Notes under the pieces: generated by a model | Told to the model about the DNA's origin: nothing | The model's input: the letters and a program-made list of their open reading frames with translations, nothing else | Databases searched by the model: none | Source of the DNA: an uncultured Croceitalea sp. | GTDB taxonomy: Bacteria; Bacteroidota; Bacteroidia; Flavobacteriales; Flavobacteriaceae | Direction of reading: 5' to 3' | DNA length: 45,252 nucleotides | Assembly: GCA_937926215.1 (NCBI GenBank) | Contig: CALEYA010000060.1 | Location: 1-45,252 of the forward strand | Translations under genes and position numbers: made by a program | Shown here: positions 33,098-43,233 of the stretch, one piece after another | Numbering within the stretch: the first letter of the stretch is position 1 | Layout: each line of letters opens with the position of its first letter

Positions 33098-33325
33098 CTA
33101 GTTTTTCTTGCCGAATATGGCATCTACTACAATTTTTACGGAACGAAACCCCAAGTATATGGCCAAACACGCCAATACCAGCCCCACAACAAGTACAGGT
33201 ATAAATAGAGGTTTATCGGTATTTTTAAAGGCCTGATACAACACTACCGGGGCAGAAAACATAGCTAGCGCCGTATACCCGAAGGATTTCAATCCTTTAA
33301 CCAACATTTCTTTATCCGTTCGCAT
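33098..33325 (-). CDS. small two-helix membrane protein, DUF6095-like
   Basis: The 75-residue protein has two hydrophobic helices (about 13-31 and 39-60) with a short loop KNTDKPLF between them and charged ends. The pattern RTDKEMLVKGLKSFGYTALAMF fits a small flavobacterial family I recall as DUF6095, function unknown. I start at the ATG at 33325; a TTG three codons earlier is in frame but lies inside a perfect -7 box (TACTTTTG, 33339 to 33332), so the transcript would start about at the ATG. Confidence 0.72.
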   Translation of the reverse strand: MRTDKEMLVKGLKSFGYTALAMFSAPVVLYQAFKNTDKPLFIPVLVVGLVLACLAIYLGFRSVKIVVDAIFGKKN

Positions 33326-33331
33326 AGTTGT

Positions 33332-33339
33332 CAAAAGTA
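33332..33339 (-). promoter_or_regulatory. -7 box at the start codon of the small membrane protein gene (leaderless candidate)
   Basis: TACTTTTG on the minus strand ends six bases before the ATG at 33325, so the expected start point coincides with the start codon. No clear -33 element. Confidence 0.5.
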
Positions 33340-33372
33340 GGGAGAATCCCCTATATTTAGAAAAACCTTGAG

Positions 33373-34704
33373 ATGGAATTGTTGGTATTGTTCGTTGCGA
33401 TACTGTTTATCATTGTTGCGACGGTACGTTTTAAAATGCATCCGGTACTATCCCTAACGGTTGCGGCACTTTTCTCGGGGATTAGCTTGGGTTTACAAGC
33501 CGATGATGTAGTCAACACCATCACCGAAGGGTTTGGAAAAACCTTGTCAAGCATAGGCTTGGTTATCGCTTTTGGCGCTATCATTGGCGTATTGTTGGAG
33601 AAAACCGGGGCGACGCAGGTCTTGGCAAATACCATAATCAGGGCAATAGGATTGCAAAAGTCCCCAATGGCATTGAATCTGGCGGGATTTGTTATTTCCA
33701 TTCCCGTGTATTGTGATTCCGGTTATGTTATTTTGTCCTCCCTTAATAAATCTTTAAGCTTAAAAACAGGGATTCCCAAACTGGTTTTTGCCATTGCTTT
33801 GGCCACGGGGCTTTACGCCGCACATGTTTTTGTGCCGCCAACTCCAGGCCCTCTGGCCGCAGCTGCGATGGTCGAAGCGGATTTGGGTTTGGTCATGCTA
33901 TTAGGATTAGTGGTTGCTATCCCAGTTTCGTTAACAGGCTATTTATGGGCAAATTATATTGGAGAGAAATTGGAAGTTACGGAAGAAGGGATACCTAGAA
34001 GCCTTACTAAAGACAAAATACAGGAAGATATAGGCAAACCTAGCGCTATACAGGCGTTTATGCCCCTTGTTGTACCCATTGTACTCATTGCATTTAAATC
34101 CATAGCGGACTACCCTACAAAGCCTTTTGGGACGGACTGGGTATTTGAAGTCTTTAGTTTTGTGGGAAACCCTATCATAGCACTATTTATTGGGGTATGT
34201 TTTGCGGTGCTTTTGGCAAAGGGTTCTAACAAAGTTGGAATAGAACCCTGGTTTGAAGAAGCGATGAAGCAAGCGGGAAGCATTATTTTGATAACGGGCG
34301 CTGGAGGTGGTTTTGGTGCTGTACTGCGTACCGTGGATATTACCACGCTATTCGATTTGAATGCAACCTCCCAACTAAGTGGATTGCTGATTTGCTTTGC
34401 CATTGCCGCTATCTTAAAAACGGCACAGGGTTCTTCTACGGTCGCCATCATTACTACTGCAGCCATCGTTGCTCCCTTATTAGGTCCTTTTGGATTGGCG
34501 GGTGCTTTTGAAAAGGCCTTGGTCGTTTTGGCAATTGGCGCAGGGGCCATGACCGTTTCCCATATAAACGATAGTTACTTTTGGGTGGTCTCACAATTTT
34601 CAGGGATGGATTTAAAGACCGCGTTAAAAGGACACTCCTTGGCAACCTTGTTTCAAGGTATTGTAGCCATCGTCATGGTGTTGCTCCTGAACTTTATGTT
34701 TTAA
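33373..34704 (+). CDS. GntP family permease (gluconate:H+ symporter type)
   Basis: The 443-residue protein has about 12-14 membrane helices and GntP features: HPVLSLTVAALFSGISLG, a GFGKTLSSIGLVIAFGAIIG block, FVPPTPGPLAAAA, and SGLLICFAIAAILKTAQGSSTVAIITTA near the end with SHINDSYFWVVSQF. Family members take up gluconate or related sugar acids and hydroxy acids; the exact substrate cannot be told, and no gluconate kinase or dehydratase gene is adjacent. It ends 26 bp before the convergent TonB receptor gene. Confidence 0.9.
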   Translation: MELLVLFVAILFIIVATVRFKMHPVLSLTVAALFSGISLGLQADDVVNTITEGFGKTLSSIGLVIAFGAIIGVLLEKTGATQVLANTIIRAIGLQKSPMALNLAGFVISIPVYCDSGYVILSSLNKSLSLKTGIPKLVFAIALATGLYAAHVFVPPTPGPLAAAAMVEADLGLVMLLGLVVAIPVSLTGYLWANYIGEKLEVTEEGIPRSLTKDKIQEDIGKPSAIQAFMPLVVPIVLIAFKSIADYPTKPFGTDWVFEVFSFVGNPIIALFIGVCFAVLLAKGSNKVGIEPWFEEAMKQAGSIILITGAGGGFGAVLRTVDITTLFDLNATSQLSGLLICFAIAAILKTAQGSSTVAIITTAAIVAPLLGPFGLAGAFEKALVVLAIGAGAMTVSHINDSYFWVVSQFSGMDLKTALKGHSLATLFQGIVAIVMVLLLNFMF

Positions 34705-34730
34705 TTTTTTCTGGAAGTTCCCTGCGGGTA

Positions 34731-37172
34731 TCAGAATTTAAAATTATAGGTTATCGAAGGGATTACACCAAAAATAGATGTGCGGATAGCTTCGTTTCTG
34801 CCACTATCATCATTTTGACTAAAGGTTATAGAGGCGGCATTCATCCTATTGTATACATTGTAAATACTAAAAACCCATTCCGACTGAAAATTACGATTCT
34901 TGTTTCGTTTTGGTTTATAGCTGGCCGCTACATCCAATCGATGGAAATTTGGAAGCCTTGCTTCATTGCGTAACCCAAAGAAAGGGATTACCAAACCTTG
35001 AAATTCAAATTGACCTACCGGAAAATTGGTGGGTTGTCCCGTTTGAAAAATAAAATTGGAATTAAAGCTCCAGCTATCGTTTAGTTCATAGGAACCATAC
35101 GCGGAAACATCGTGGGTTTTATCAAATGGGGTATTGTACCATTCCCCAAAATTAATCCCTGTCTCCAAAGGGGTACGGCCCGGGGTACGTTGTTCGGATT
35201 TGGACAAGGTATACGCCAGCCAACCTTGAAACCTCCCGGTATTTTTACGTAATAGGAGCTCTAAACCATAGGCACGTGCTTCACCATTCAATATCACCCG
35301 TTCTATAGCGTTATTAGCTATCAAATTGGCCCCGTCTATGTAGTCTATCCTATTTTGTATGCTTTTGTAAAACCCTTCTGCTTCCAGGGAATAGCTTCCC
35401 TGCTTAAACTCTTTAAAGTACCCTAAGGCGTATTGATCCAACAATTGTGGCTCAATAAACGGTCCGCTTGGGGCCCATACGTCTAAAGGGGTAGGGGAGC
35501 TGGTATTTGAAAGCAAGTGTAAATATTGGGCGAGCCTTGTATAGCTGCCCTTAATGGAAGTTTTATCATTTACCGTGTAGGCAAAAGCTATTCGGGGTTC
35601 CAAATTGGCAAAAGTAGCAAGGTTAGTTCCCCTTCCCGGGTTTATCGTGTTTAAAGGGGTAGCCTCGCTATATACCAATGTGGAGGGATCAAAGCGAACA
35701 GCCTCATCGTTTTCGTAAACAAACAACTCATCTTGCCCTAGTCTATTGAATACGCTAAAACGCAATCCATAATTAAGACTGAAGTCCTTGGTTATTTTTT
35801 GTTCAACATCAATATAGGCCGCGGCCTCATTGGCAAATTTCTTGGTCAATTGGTTTTCTATAATCCCGGAATCTTCACGATTAGGACGTATTTTCCCAGG
35901 ATTGAAAACATAATAAATGTTATTTAGGCCGTAGTTTATTTGTAGGTTATTATTGATGTAATGTTTTAAATCGTATTTAAGATTGAAGTTTTGGATTCCC
36001 GAATCCCATTCAAATCCAACAAAATCCAGCTCCAATCCATAAAAATAGTCCGAATAGATAACCGAAAGATTTGAAAATAGCTTGTCCGAAAACAAATGGT
36101 TCCATCTAAAATTACCGACCGCATTGCCATAAAGGTTAACAAAACGATCCCCTAGACTGAAAAGGTCCCTCCCAAAGTAGCCGGATAAGTATATGTTGTT
36201 GTTCTCATTGATACGATGGCTGATTTTTGTATTGACATCATAGAAATACGCTCGGTTATCAATATCGAACAAAGGAAGAAATAGATGGGCGTAGGATGCC
36301 CTTCCCCCAGCTAAAAAGGACGTTTTATCCTTAATGATTGGGCCTTCTACCAATAACCTACTGGCAACCGCACCGATACCACCGGTCACTTTGGTTTTTT
36401 TGCTATTTCCTTCTTTTTGAAAAATTTCCAAAACCGAGGAAAGTCGGCCGCCATAACGTGCGGGGATACCACCTTTAAATAGTTTTACGTCCTTTATGGC
36501 ATCTGGATTAAAAACGGAGAAAAATCCAAATAAATGGGAGGAATTAAAGATAATGGCTTCATCCAACAGAATTAAATTTTGATCTGCGGCACCACCCCTA
36601 ACGTTAAAACCGGAGGCAGCTTCCCCGGCACTGGTAACCCCGGGCAGTAATAGTAACGACTTAATAACATCCGCTTCGCCCAAGACGACGGGAATCTGTT
36701 TTATGGTATTTGCTTTTAGGCCATTAACACTCATTTGGGGGTTTCTGATGTTAATACGCTCAACGTCTTTTTCAAGTACTACTTCAGCCAACCGTTCTGC
36801 TTCTTCCTCCATTTGAAAGTTGATTTTACGGTCTTGGTCCAAGGTGATGGATTCCTGGATATCCTTGAACCCCAAGTAGCTTATCATAAAATCATATTCC
36901 CCTTCCGGTAAGGTAATGGAGTAAAAACCATACTCATTGGTTGTTGTACCCGTACTTAATTGGGGAATAATCACCGATACGCCAATAAGGGTTTCATTAC
37001 TGGAGGCTTCCCTAATGGTACCGCTTAAGGTGAAACTTTGCTGTGCGGTAGCAACGCATGAAAGAAAAAGTAGCAGTATTAAAAGCAAGCTGTTTTGATG
37101 GGCTAGCTTTCTTGGTGCCCTTGCGATTTCCTTAGTATAGGTTTTGATACTGCATTTTTGGCGATTCTTCAT
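34731..37172 (-). CDS. TonB-dependent receptor with CarboxypepD_reg domain
   Basis: The 813-residue protein has an unusually long n-region (about 26 residues) before a hydrophobic signal core and cleavage near ATAQ, a CarboxypepD_reg-like domain (about 46-135: LSGTIREASSNETLIGVSVI and on to YLGFKDIQE), a plug (about 150-260, NVRGGAADQNLILLDEA) and a 22-strand-type barrel ending VIPSITYNFKF. It belongs to the receptors that pair with DUF4249 lipoproteins, whose ligand is unknown. Its ATG follows the DUF4249 stop codon without a gap, so translation is coupled. I see no SusD partner. Confidence 0.9.
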   Translation of the reverse strand: MKNRQKCSIKTYTKEIARAPRKLAHQNSLLLILLLFLSCVATAQQSFTLSGTIREASSNETLIGVSVIIPQLSTGTTTNEYGFYSITLPEGEYDFMISYLGFKDIQESITLDQDRKINFQMEEEAERLAEVVLEKDVERINIRNPQMSVNGLKANTIKQIPVVLGEADVIKSLLLLPGVTSAGEAASGFNVRGGAADQNLILLDEAIIFNSSHLFGFFSVFNPDAIKDVKLFKGGIPARYGGRLSSVLEIFQKEGNSKKTKVTGGIGAVASRLLVEGPIIKDKTSFLAGGRASYAHLFLPLFDIDNRAYFYDVNTKISHRINENNNIYLSGYFGRDLFSLGDRFVNLYGNAVGNFRWNHLFSDKLFSNLSVIYSDYFYGLELDFVGFEWDSGIQNFNLKYDLKHYINNNLQINYGLNNIYYVFNPGKIRPNREDSGIIENQLTKKFANEAAAYIDVEQKITKDFSLNYGLRFSVFNRLGQDELFVYENDEAVRFDPSTLVYSEATPLNTINPGRGTNLATFANLEPRIAFAYTVNDKTSIKGSYTRLAQYLHLLSNTSSPTPLDVWAPSGPFIEPQLLDQYALGYFKEFKQGSYSLEAEGFYKSIQNRIDYIDGANLIANNAIERVILNGEARAYGLELLLRKNTGRFQGWLAYTLSKSEQRTPGRTPLETGINFGEWYNTPFDKTHDVSAYGSYELNDSWSFNSNFIFQTGQPTNFPVGQFEFQGLVIPFFGLRNEARLPNFHRLDVAASYKPKRNKNRNFQSEWVFSIYNVYNRMNAASITFSQNDDSGRNEAIRTSIFGVIPSITYNFKF

Positions 37173-37985
37173 TTATTCCACGGTTAAAAAAGCTACATCA
37201 TATTCGCTAATGGAAAAATAGCCGAAAGCAAAATTCCCTGGATTCGTTCTATTGACAATATTGCCACGCACATTGGAGTTGGGAACCGAAAAAGGGCCAT
37301 TTGCATTCCCCCCTGACTGCGTTAGGGTTTGATCTACGAAACTTGCAAATTCGGAATCTATGCCCAAAAGAATAACGGTCAACAAATCCCCGGGTACCAC
37401 ATCTTCATAAAAAAAAGAAAAAGTTAATCCGCTGTCCTGATAGAATTCGTCATCAGTAACCAGAAAATTATCGAAGCCAAAGGAAAAAAGATAAGAATTA
37501 CGCTCGTTTGGCACATCCACAAAGGTTATGATTACCTCCGTTTCAGTATCCTCGTCAAAAAGAAAATCATCACCCTGTATTACATTTTCAATAGTGCCTA
37601 CCCTGACCAACCGTTCCGTTGCGGTATAAATTTCGTTATTATAGGTTACCCGTAAGGTATAATCCGTATCAAATGTTATGGTCGGGAACCCATCCCTAAA
37701 AATCCCCGGTTCATTTTCAACCAAAGGATAAATCGTACCATCACCTTCATCTATCAATTCGACAACCGCGTTTGTTGCAGGAGTTATTTCGGCATTTAAA
37801 AAAGGCGCGGTAAGTGTTAAGGTTACTTGACTTATATCGATGTCTTCTTCAATTGCAGGATTGAAACCTAAGACGGCATCGACTACCAACCTAGATTCGG
37901 TAACGGGTAATTCCGGTTCAATAACCTCTTCACAAGAGAGTAGTAGTATGATACAGGGAATTAGTAAAAGATATGGTTTTCTCAA
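37173..37985 (-). CDS. DUF4249 family lipoprotein, partner of the TonB receptor
   Basis: The 270-residue protein has a lipoprotein signal with Cys18 (LLLSC), followed by a beta-rich DUF4249 body (ESRLVVDAVLGF, YTLRVTYNNEIYTATERL, and a middle block NSYLFSFGFDNF). DUF4249 proteins are encoded beside TonB receptors in Bacteroidota and are thought to be surface partners, in the way SusD works with SusC. The start is a TTG at 37985: an in-frame stop sits two codons upstream and no ATG is near, so TTG is the only choice that keeps the signal peptide. Here the lipoprotein gene comes first and the receptor second. Confidence 0.85.
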   Translation of the reverse strand: MRKPYLLLIPCIILLLSCEEVIEPELPVTESRLVVDAVLGFNPAIEEDIDISQVTLTLTAPFLNAEITPATNAVVELIDEGDGTIYPLVENEPGIFRDGFPTITFDTDYTLRVTYNNEIYTATERLVRVGTIENVIQGDDFLFDEDTETEVIITFVDVPNERNSYLFSFGFDNFLVTDDEFYQDSGLTFSFFYEDVVPGDLLTVILLGIDSEFASFVDQTLTQSGGNANGPFSVPNSNVRGNIVNRTNPGNFAFGYFSISEYDVAFLTVE

Positions 37986-38060
37986 TGCTCAATCACTTTA
38001 AAAGAAAAAATCGGCTCAAAACAAACCCAACCAACGCTTCACCTATACTTAGGCAGCCTT

Positions 38061-40340
<2,280 letters not shown>

Positions 40341-40369
40341 TTAAAATAAAAGCAAAACCTAGGGTGATG

Positions 40370-40420
40370 GTTATAAAAACAAAAGCCATATCATAGTACA
40401 AGTACGTTGATATGGCTTTT
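40370..40420 (-). terminator. strong intrinsic terminator without an annotated gene before it
   Basis: AAAAGCCATATCA and TGATATGGCTTTT form a perfect 13-bp stem around a 14-nt loop. On the minus strand the stem is followed by TTTTGTTTTTAT, a good release tract. There is no gene between it and the rplS terminator about 430 bp upstream, so it must end some other transcript. Confidence 0.85.
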
Positions 40421-40632
40421 TAGAAACGCTATATGCATTTTAAGTTTCGTGTTGCCACGTTACTTTGGCCTTGGGCCACGTGCATGTCATAGTGTTTCAA
40501 CGTTTAAGAAAGTTCGGGTATTTAATCATACAATCAAATCCTCCAAAAATTCCTGTTCTATTATTCCTTTTCAATTTGTCAGCATAAAAAATTGCTCTTT
40601 CATGCGCACACAAATTGCATCGTTTCTAAATA
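40375..40632 (-). ncRNA. candidate structured non-coding RNA ending in an intrinsic terminator
   Basis: In the 628-bp gap between rplS and icd the minus strand shows TTTAGAAACG (40630-40621) and its exact complement CGTTTCTAAA (40428-40419), followed inward by ATGCA (40620-40616) and TGCAT (40438-40434) with a 4-nt bulge, then T/A pairs. The two ends of about 210 nt can thus close into a long irregular helix. Inside are further dyads (CACGT-GGCC-CAA-GGCC-ACGTG at 40482-40456; CAATTT/AAATTG within 40597-40572; GAAAG/CTTTC). A perfect 13-bp terminator follows directly. Long irregular closed helix, size near 200 nt and independent terminator recall 6S RNA, but the identity is not established; a clear promoter is not seen. 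No convincing protein is encoded: the longest ATG frames are 10-23 codons. Confidence 0.42.
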
Positions 40633-40854
40633 ATGTTGCCATTGTTTAAAAACTTAATTATTTATGATTAGTAGTGTTACCAAAATAAATAATACAAAAC
40701 AATAGTTTTAAAGAACGTAAGCTTTAAAAGAAGTACTGGTCCATTGCTTTTCCATTTCTTCTGATATAAAAGTAATTAAAAATCGACAGCAACAATAAAA
40801 ACTAGATCTTTAATAATCAACAAGTTATAAACTTGTGTTATTAACATTTGTTCA
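40633..40854. other. AT-rich non-coding stretch with a 33-bp imperfect dyad
   Basis: The part of the gap upstream of the candidate RNA has no convincing gene on either strand. It contains a dyad at 40811-40843, ACAAGTT-ATA-AACTTGT with outer TAATAA/TTATTA, which may be an operator or a hairpin. The closest fit to a minus-strand -7 box is TATTTTGG near 40686-40679, one mismatch from consensus. Confidence 0.5.
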
Positions 40855-40856
40855 TA

Positions 40857-40888
40857 AAAAAAGCACCCATTCTTCAATGGGCGCTTTT
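40857..40888 (-). terminator. intrinsic terminator of rplS
   Basis: AAGCGCCCATT and AATGGGTGCTT (minus strand, one mismatch) pair around a 5-nt loop and are followed by a run of seven T, 21 bp after the rplS stop. Confidence 0.85.
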
Positions 40889-40908
40889 AAAATAAGATGT
40901 TGTATGTT

Positions 40909-41259
40909 TTAGGACCGAATTTCTTTAATTCTAGCTTTCTTACCAGTAAGTTCTCTAAAGTAGAATATTCTAGCTCTTCTTACTTTACCTTTTTTGTTGA
41001 TTTCTATTTTTTGCAAAGCTGGCATGTTTACCGGAAAAATACGTTCTACACCAACGGTGCCGGACATTTTTCTGATCGTAAAGGTTTCCGTAGCTCCGGT
41101 TCCCCTTCTTTGGATTACCACCCCTTTGAAAAACTGTGTTCTTGTTTTTTCACCTTCCTTAATTTCGTAGTATACCGTTACCGTATCGCCAGCAGAAAAT
41201 TTTGGAAATTCTTTCTTCGCAACAAATTCGTTCTCTACAAATTTTATTAAAGATTCCAT
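40909..41259 (-). CDS. rplS: 50S ribosomal protein bL19
   Basis: The 116-residue protein starts MESLIKFVENEFVAKKEFPKFSAGDTVTVYYEIKEGEKTRTQFFKGVVIQRRG and continues with TFTIRKMSGTVGVERIFPVNMPALQKIEI and RRARIFYFRELTGKKARIKE, the full bL19 pattern. The protein sits at the subunit interface. It follows trmD by about 120 bp on the same strand, the usual trmD-rplS order, but has its own promoter. Confidence 0.97.
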   Translation of the reverse strand: MESLIKFVENEFVAKKEFPKFSAGDTVTVYYEIKEGEKTRTQFFKGVVIQRRGTGATETFTIRKMSGTVGVERIFPVNMPALQKIEINKKGKVRRARIFYFRELTGKKARIKEIRS

Positions 41260-41329
41260 GTCTTTTATTTTATGGATTTAGTAAAACCAACATTCACGAA
41301 TCTCGTCAGAGGTTGAATTTAATCGGTTG

Positions 41330-41359
41330 CAAAATTAATGCTTATTTTAAAATTGGCAA
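41330..41359 (-). promoter_or_regulatory. promoter of rplS (TTG-19-TAATTTTG)
   Basis: On the minus strand TTG (41359-41357) and TAATTTTG (41337-41330) are 19 bp apart. The start would be near 41324, leaving a leader of about 65 nt before rplS, long enough for feedback regulation, though no structure is obvious. The start-site sequence TTTGCAACCG is shared with the icd promoter. Confidence 0.7.
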
Positions 41360-41378
41360 TACGTTTTCTTAAAAAATA

Positions 41379-42053
41379 CTATTCCAATAAGTCCGGCCTC
41401 AGTTGTTTTGTTCTTTTAAAAGCCTGTTCTTCCCTCCATTTTTCAATTTCCGGGAAATTTCCGCTCAATAGCACATGGGGGACTTCCATTCCTTTATACT
41501 CCGATGGTCTGGTGTATACCGGGGGTGCCAATAGGTTGTCTTGAAAGGTATCCGTTAAGGCAGAGGTTTCGTCGTTTAGGACGCCCGGCAACAGTCTAAT
41601 AATAGCATCGGAAAGGACTGCCGCAGCAAGCTCTCCACCGGAAAGCACATAATCACCTATGGATATTTCCCTGGTTACAAAAGTATCCCGTACCCTTTGA
41701 TCCACGCCCTTGTAATGCCCGCATAATATCATAATGTTTCCTTTTAAGGATAGGTGATTTGCGGTGGACTGGTTTAAGGGTATCCCATCTGGGGTCATGT
41801 AGATGATTTCGTCATATTCACGTTCCTTTTGGAGTGCGGTGATGCACTTATCAATAGGTTCTATCATCAATACCATACCGGCCCCACCACCAAATTGGTA
41901 ATCATCTACCTGATTGTAATTGCCTTTGGAATAGTCCCTCAAGTTGTGCAAATGAACGGAAACCAGGCCTTTTTCAATGGCCCTTTTTAATATGGAGGCT
42001 TCAAACGGACTTTTTAGCAGTTCTGGTAAAACGGTAATAATATCAATGCGCAT
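41379..42053 (-). CDS. trmD: tRNA (guanine-N1-)-methyltransferase
   Basis: The 224-residue SPOUT enzyme makes m1G37 in tRNAs and prevents frameshifting. Motifs visible are [39 protein letters not shown] (54-67), [10 protein letters not shown] (111-120) and the knot [19 protein letters not shown] (133-151), followed by [20 protein letters not shown]. Length is typical. It is followed by rplS on the same strand. Confidence 0.95.
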   Translation of the reverse strand: MRIDIITVLPELLKSPFEASILKRAIEKGLVSVHLHNLRDYSKGNYNQVDDYQFGGGAGMVLMIEPIDKCITALQKEREYDEIIYMTPDGIPLNQSTANHLSLKGNIMILCGHYKGVDQRVRDTFVTREISIGDYVLSGGELAAAVLSDAIIRLLPGVLNDETSALTDTFQDNLLAPPVYTRPSEYKGMEVPHVLLSGNFPEIEKWREEQAFKRTKQLRPDLLE

Positions 42054-42086
42054 GGCGTATTCTTTGATTGGCGCAAAAGTAACGGA

Positions 42087-42539
42087 TTATTCAATCTTTT
42101 TAGCGGTCCAGAAGTAATGGAGGTATTGGGTGTCCTTTTCCCAGTTAAGTTTTTCGTACAAATTTTGGGCGGGATTATCTTTGGCAGTTTCCAGGGCAAG
42201 CCCTTTATAGCCCATATGCAAACAGTGTTCTTTGGCTTTTTCCAGCAATTGGCTCCCTACACCATGTCCGCGTACGTTCGAATCCACATACAAATCGTTC
42301 AAAATATAAAAGGGTTCCAGGGTTACGGATGAAAAGGTAGTGAACAACTGCACAAAACCGACGGGAAGTTGATTTACATAGGCCACAAATACAACGGATT
42401 CCCCGCGTTCCATTCTATCCTTTAGAAAGGTTTGGGCTAGTACTTTGTTGGGTTCTTGCCCGTAGAACTTTCGGTAAGCCTCAAAAAGTGGCAACAGGTC
42501 ATTAAGGTGCGATACATCTGCCTGGACAACATTTGTCAT
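42087..42539 (-). CDS. GNAT family N-acetyltransferase
   Basis: The 150-residue protein has the GNAT fold: a substrate part with PLFEAYRKFYGQ, then FYILNDLYVDSNVRGHGVGSQLLEKAKEHC containing the acetyl-CoA binding loop R-G-x-G-x-G (about 91-97), and a final ETAKDNPAQNLYEKLNWEKD. It acetylates an unknown amine. Its start is five bases from the stop of the coiled-coil protein gene, so the two, and probably trmD, form an operon. Confidence 0.9.
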   Translation of the reverse strand: MTNVVQADVSHLNDLLPLFEAYRKFYGQEPNKVLAQTFLKDRMERGESVVFVAYVNQLPVGFVQLFTTFSSVTLEPFYILNDLYVDSNVRGHGVGSQLLEKAKEHCLHMGYKGLALETAKDNPAQNLYEKLNWEKDTQYLHYFWTAKKIE

Positions 42540-42544
42540 GTTAG

Positions 42545-43150
42545 TTACACGCCCTTTTTGTTCTTGTTGATTTCGTCCTGTAGTTTACGACTTATTTTTT
42601 GTTCCCGCTCCAAAGCACGTCTGCGATGCTCTTCAAATTCACTTTCCACATCGGCAAGGTTTAATTTTGCCTGTTTGGTAAGCGTATTGCTATTTTTGAA
42701 CTTATAGATGAAGAGGAGCAAAAAAGTCAATAATCCTAAGATAATAGACCAAACGATAAGACTATAGGTTCCTTTGGAAATCATACTTCCAAAAAAAGAC
42801 ATACTATCTTTTTCTTCGGTCAATTGCTTAAGGTTTATGGTGGTCTCGTCCAATTTGGTGTTCAAAGAGGAGAGGGATGCCTCTTGCTGGCTAATGGTAG
42901 CCTGAAGTTCCGAAATATTGGTATTGGCAACGGAAATGGTATCCAGGATGTTTTTTTTTAAGGCTTCCAATTCCAAAAGGCGGACTACCTCATACCGTTT
43001 TCCCCCTTGGCGGTAATTTGTCGATTTTCGGACTATGGTCTCAAATTGCCCTTTGACCGTGTTGTCCGCAGGTGTTTCTTCAGTATTTTGGGCGTGGGAA
43101 AATTGTATAGCGAAAAGGACGCAGAAAGTTAAAAAAACGATGTTTTTCAT
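42545..43150 (-). CDS. exported coiled-coil protein with one central membrane helix
   Basis: The 201-residue protein has a signal peptide ending SHAQ (20), a long periplasmic coiled coil (about 60-118, heptads such as ISELQATISQQEASLSSLNTKL), one membrane helix (about 128-148) and a charged cytoplasmic coiled coil ending KNKKGV. I do not recognise a functional family. As I recall, homologues beside trmD are sometimes mislabelled as tRNA methyltransferases; nothing of that kind is in the sequence. Coupling of periplasmic and cytoplasmic coiled coils would suit a structural or envelope-spanning role. Confidence 0.75.
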   Translation of the reverse strand: MKNIVFLTFCVLFAIQFSHAQNTEETPADNTVKGQFETIVRKSTNYRQGGKRYEVVRLLELEALKKNILDTISVANTNISELQATISQQEASLSSLNTKLDETTINLKQLTEEKDSMSFFGSMISKGTYSLIVWSIILGLLTFLLLFIYKFKNSNTLTKQAKLNLADVESEFEEHRRRALEREQKISRKLQDEINKNKKGV

Positions 43151-43202
43151 TGGTGAATTGTTAATTATTGATTTAGAGCAAAACGAAGTTACATCAATAA
43201 AA

Positions 43203-43230
43203 CAAACCTCCCAAAAAGATGGGAGGCACT
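43203..43230 (-). terminator. weak intrinsic terminator after gap
   Basis: GTGCCTCCC-type stem: CCTCCC and GGGAGG (6 bp) with an 8-nt loop, followed by TTTGTTTTATT on the minus strand. Confidence 0.6.
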
Positions 43231-43233
43231 TTT

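Noticed and set aside
40419-40630. A miniature inverted-repeat transposable element
   Set aside because: The inverted ends are only 10 bp plus an interrupted 5 bp and there is no target-site duplication; a hairpin terminator directly at one end fits an RNA gene better.
40407-40649. An 80-codon open frame on the plus strand in the rplS-icd gap
   Set aside because: Low-complexity, Ser/Phe/Ile-rich translation with no family likeness; it is antisense to the candidate structured RNA and starts inside the terminator hairpin.
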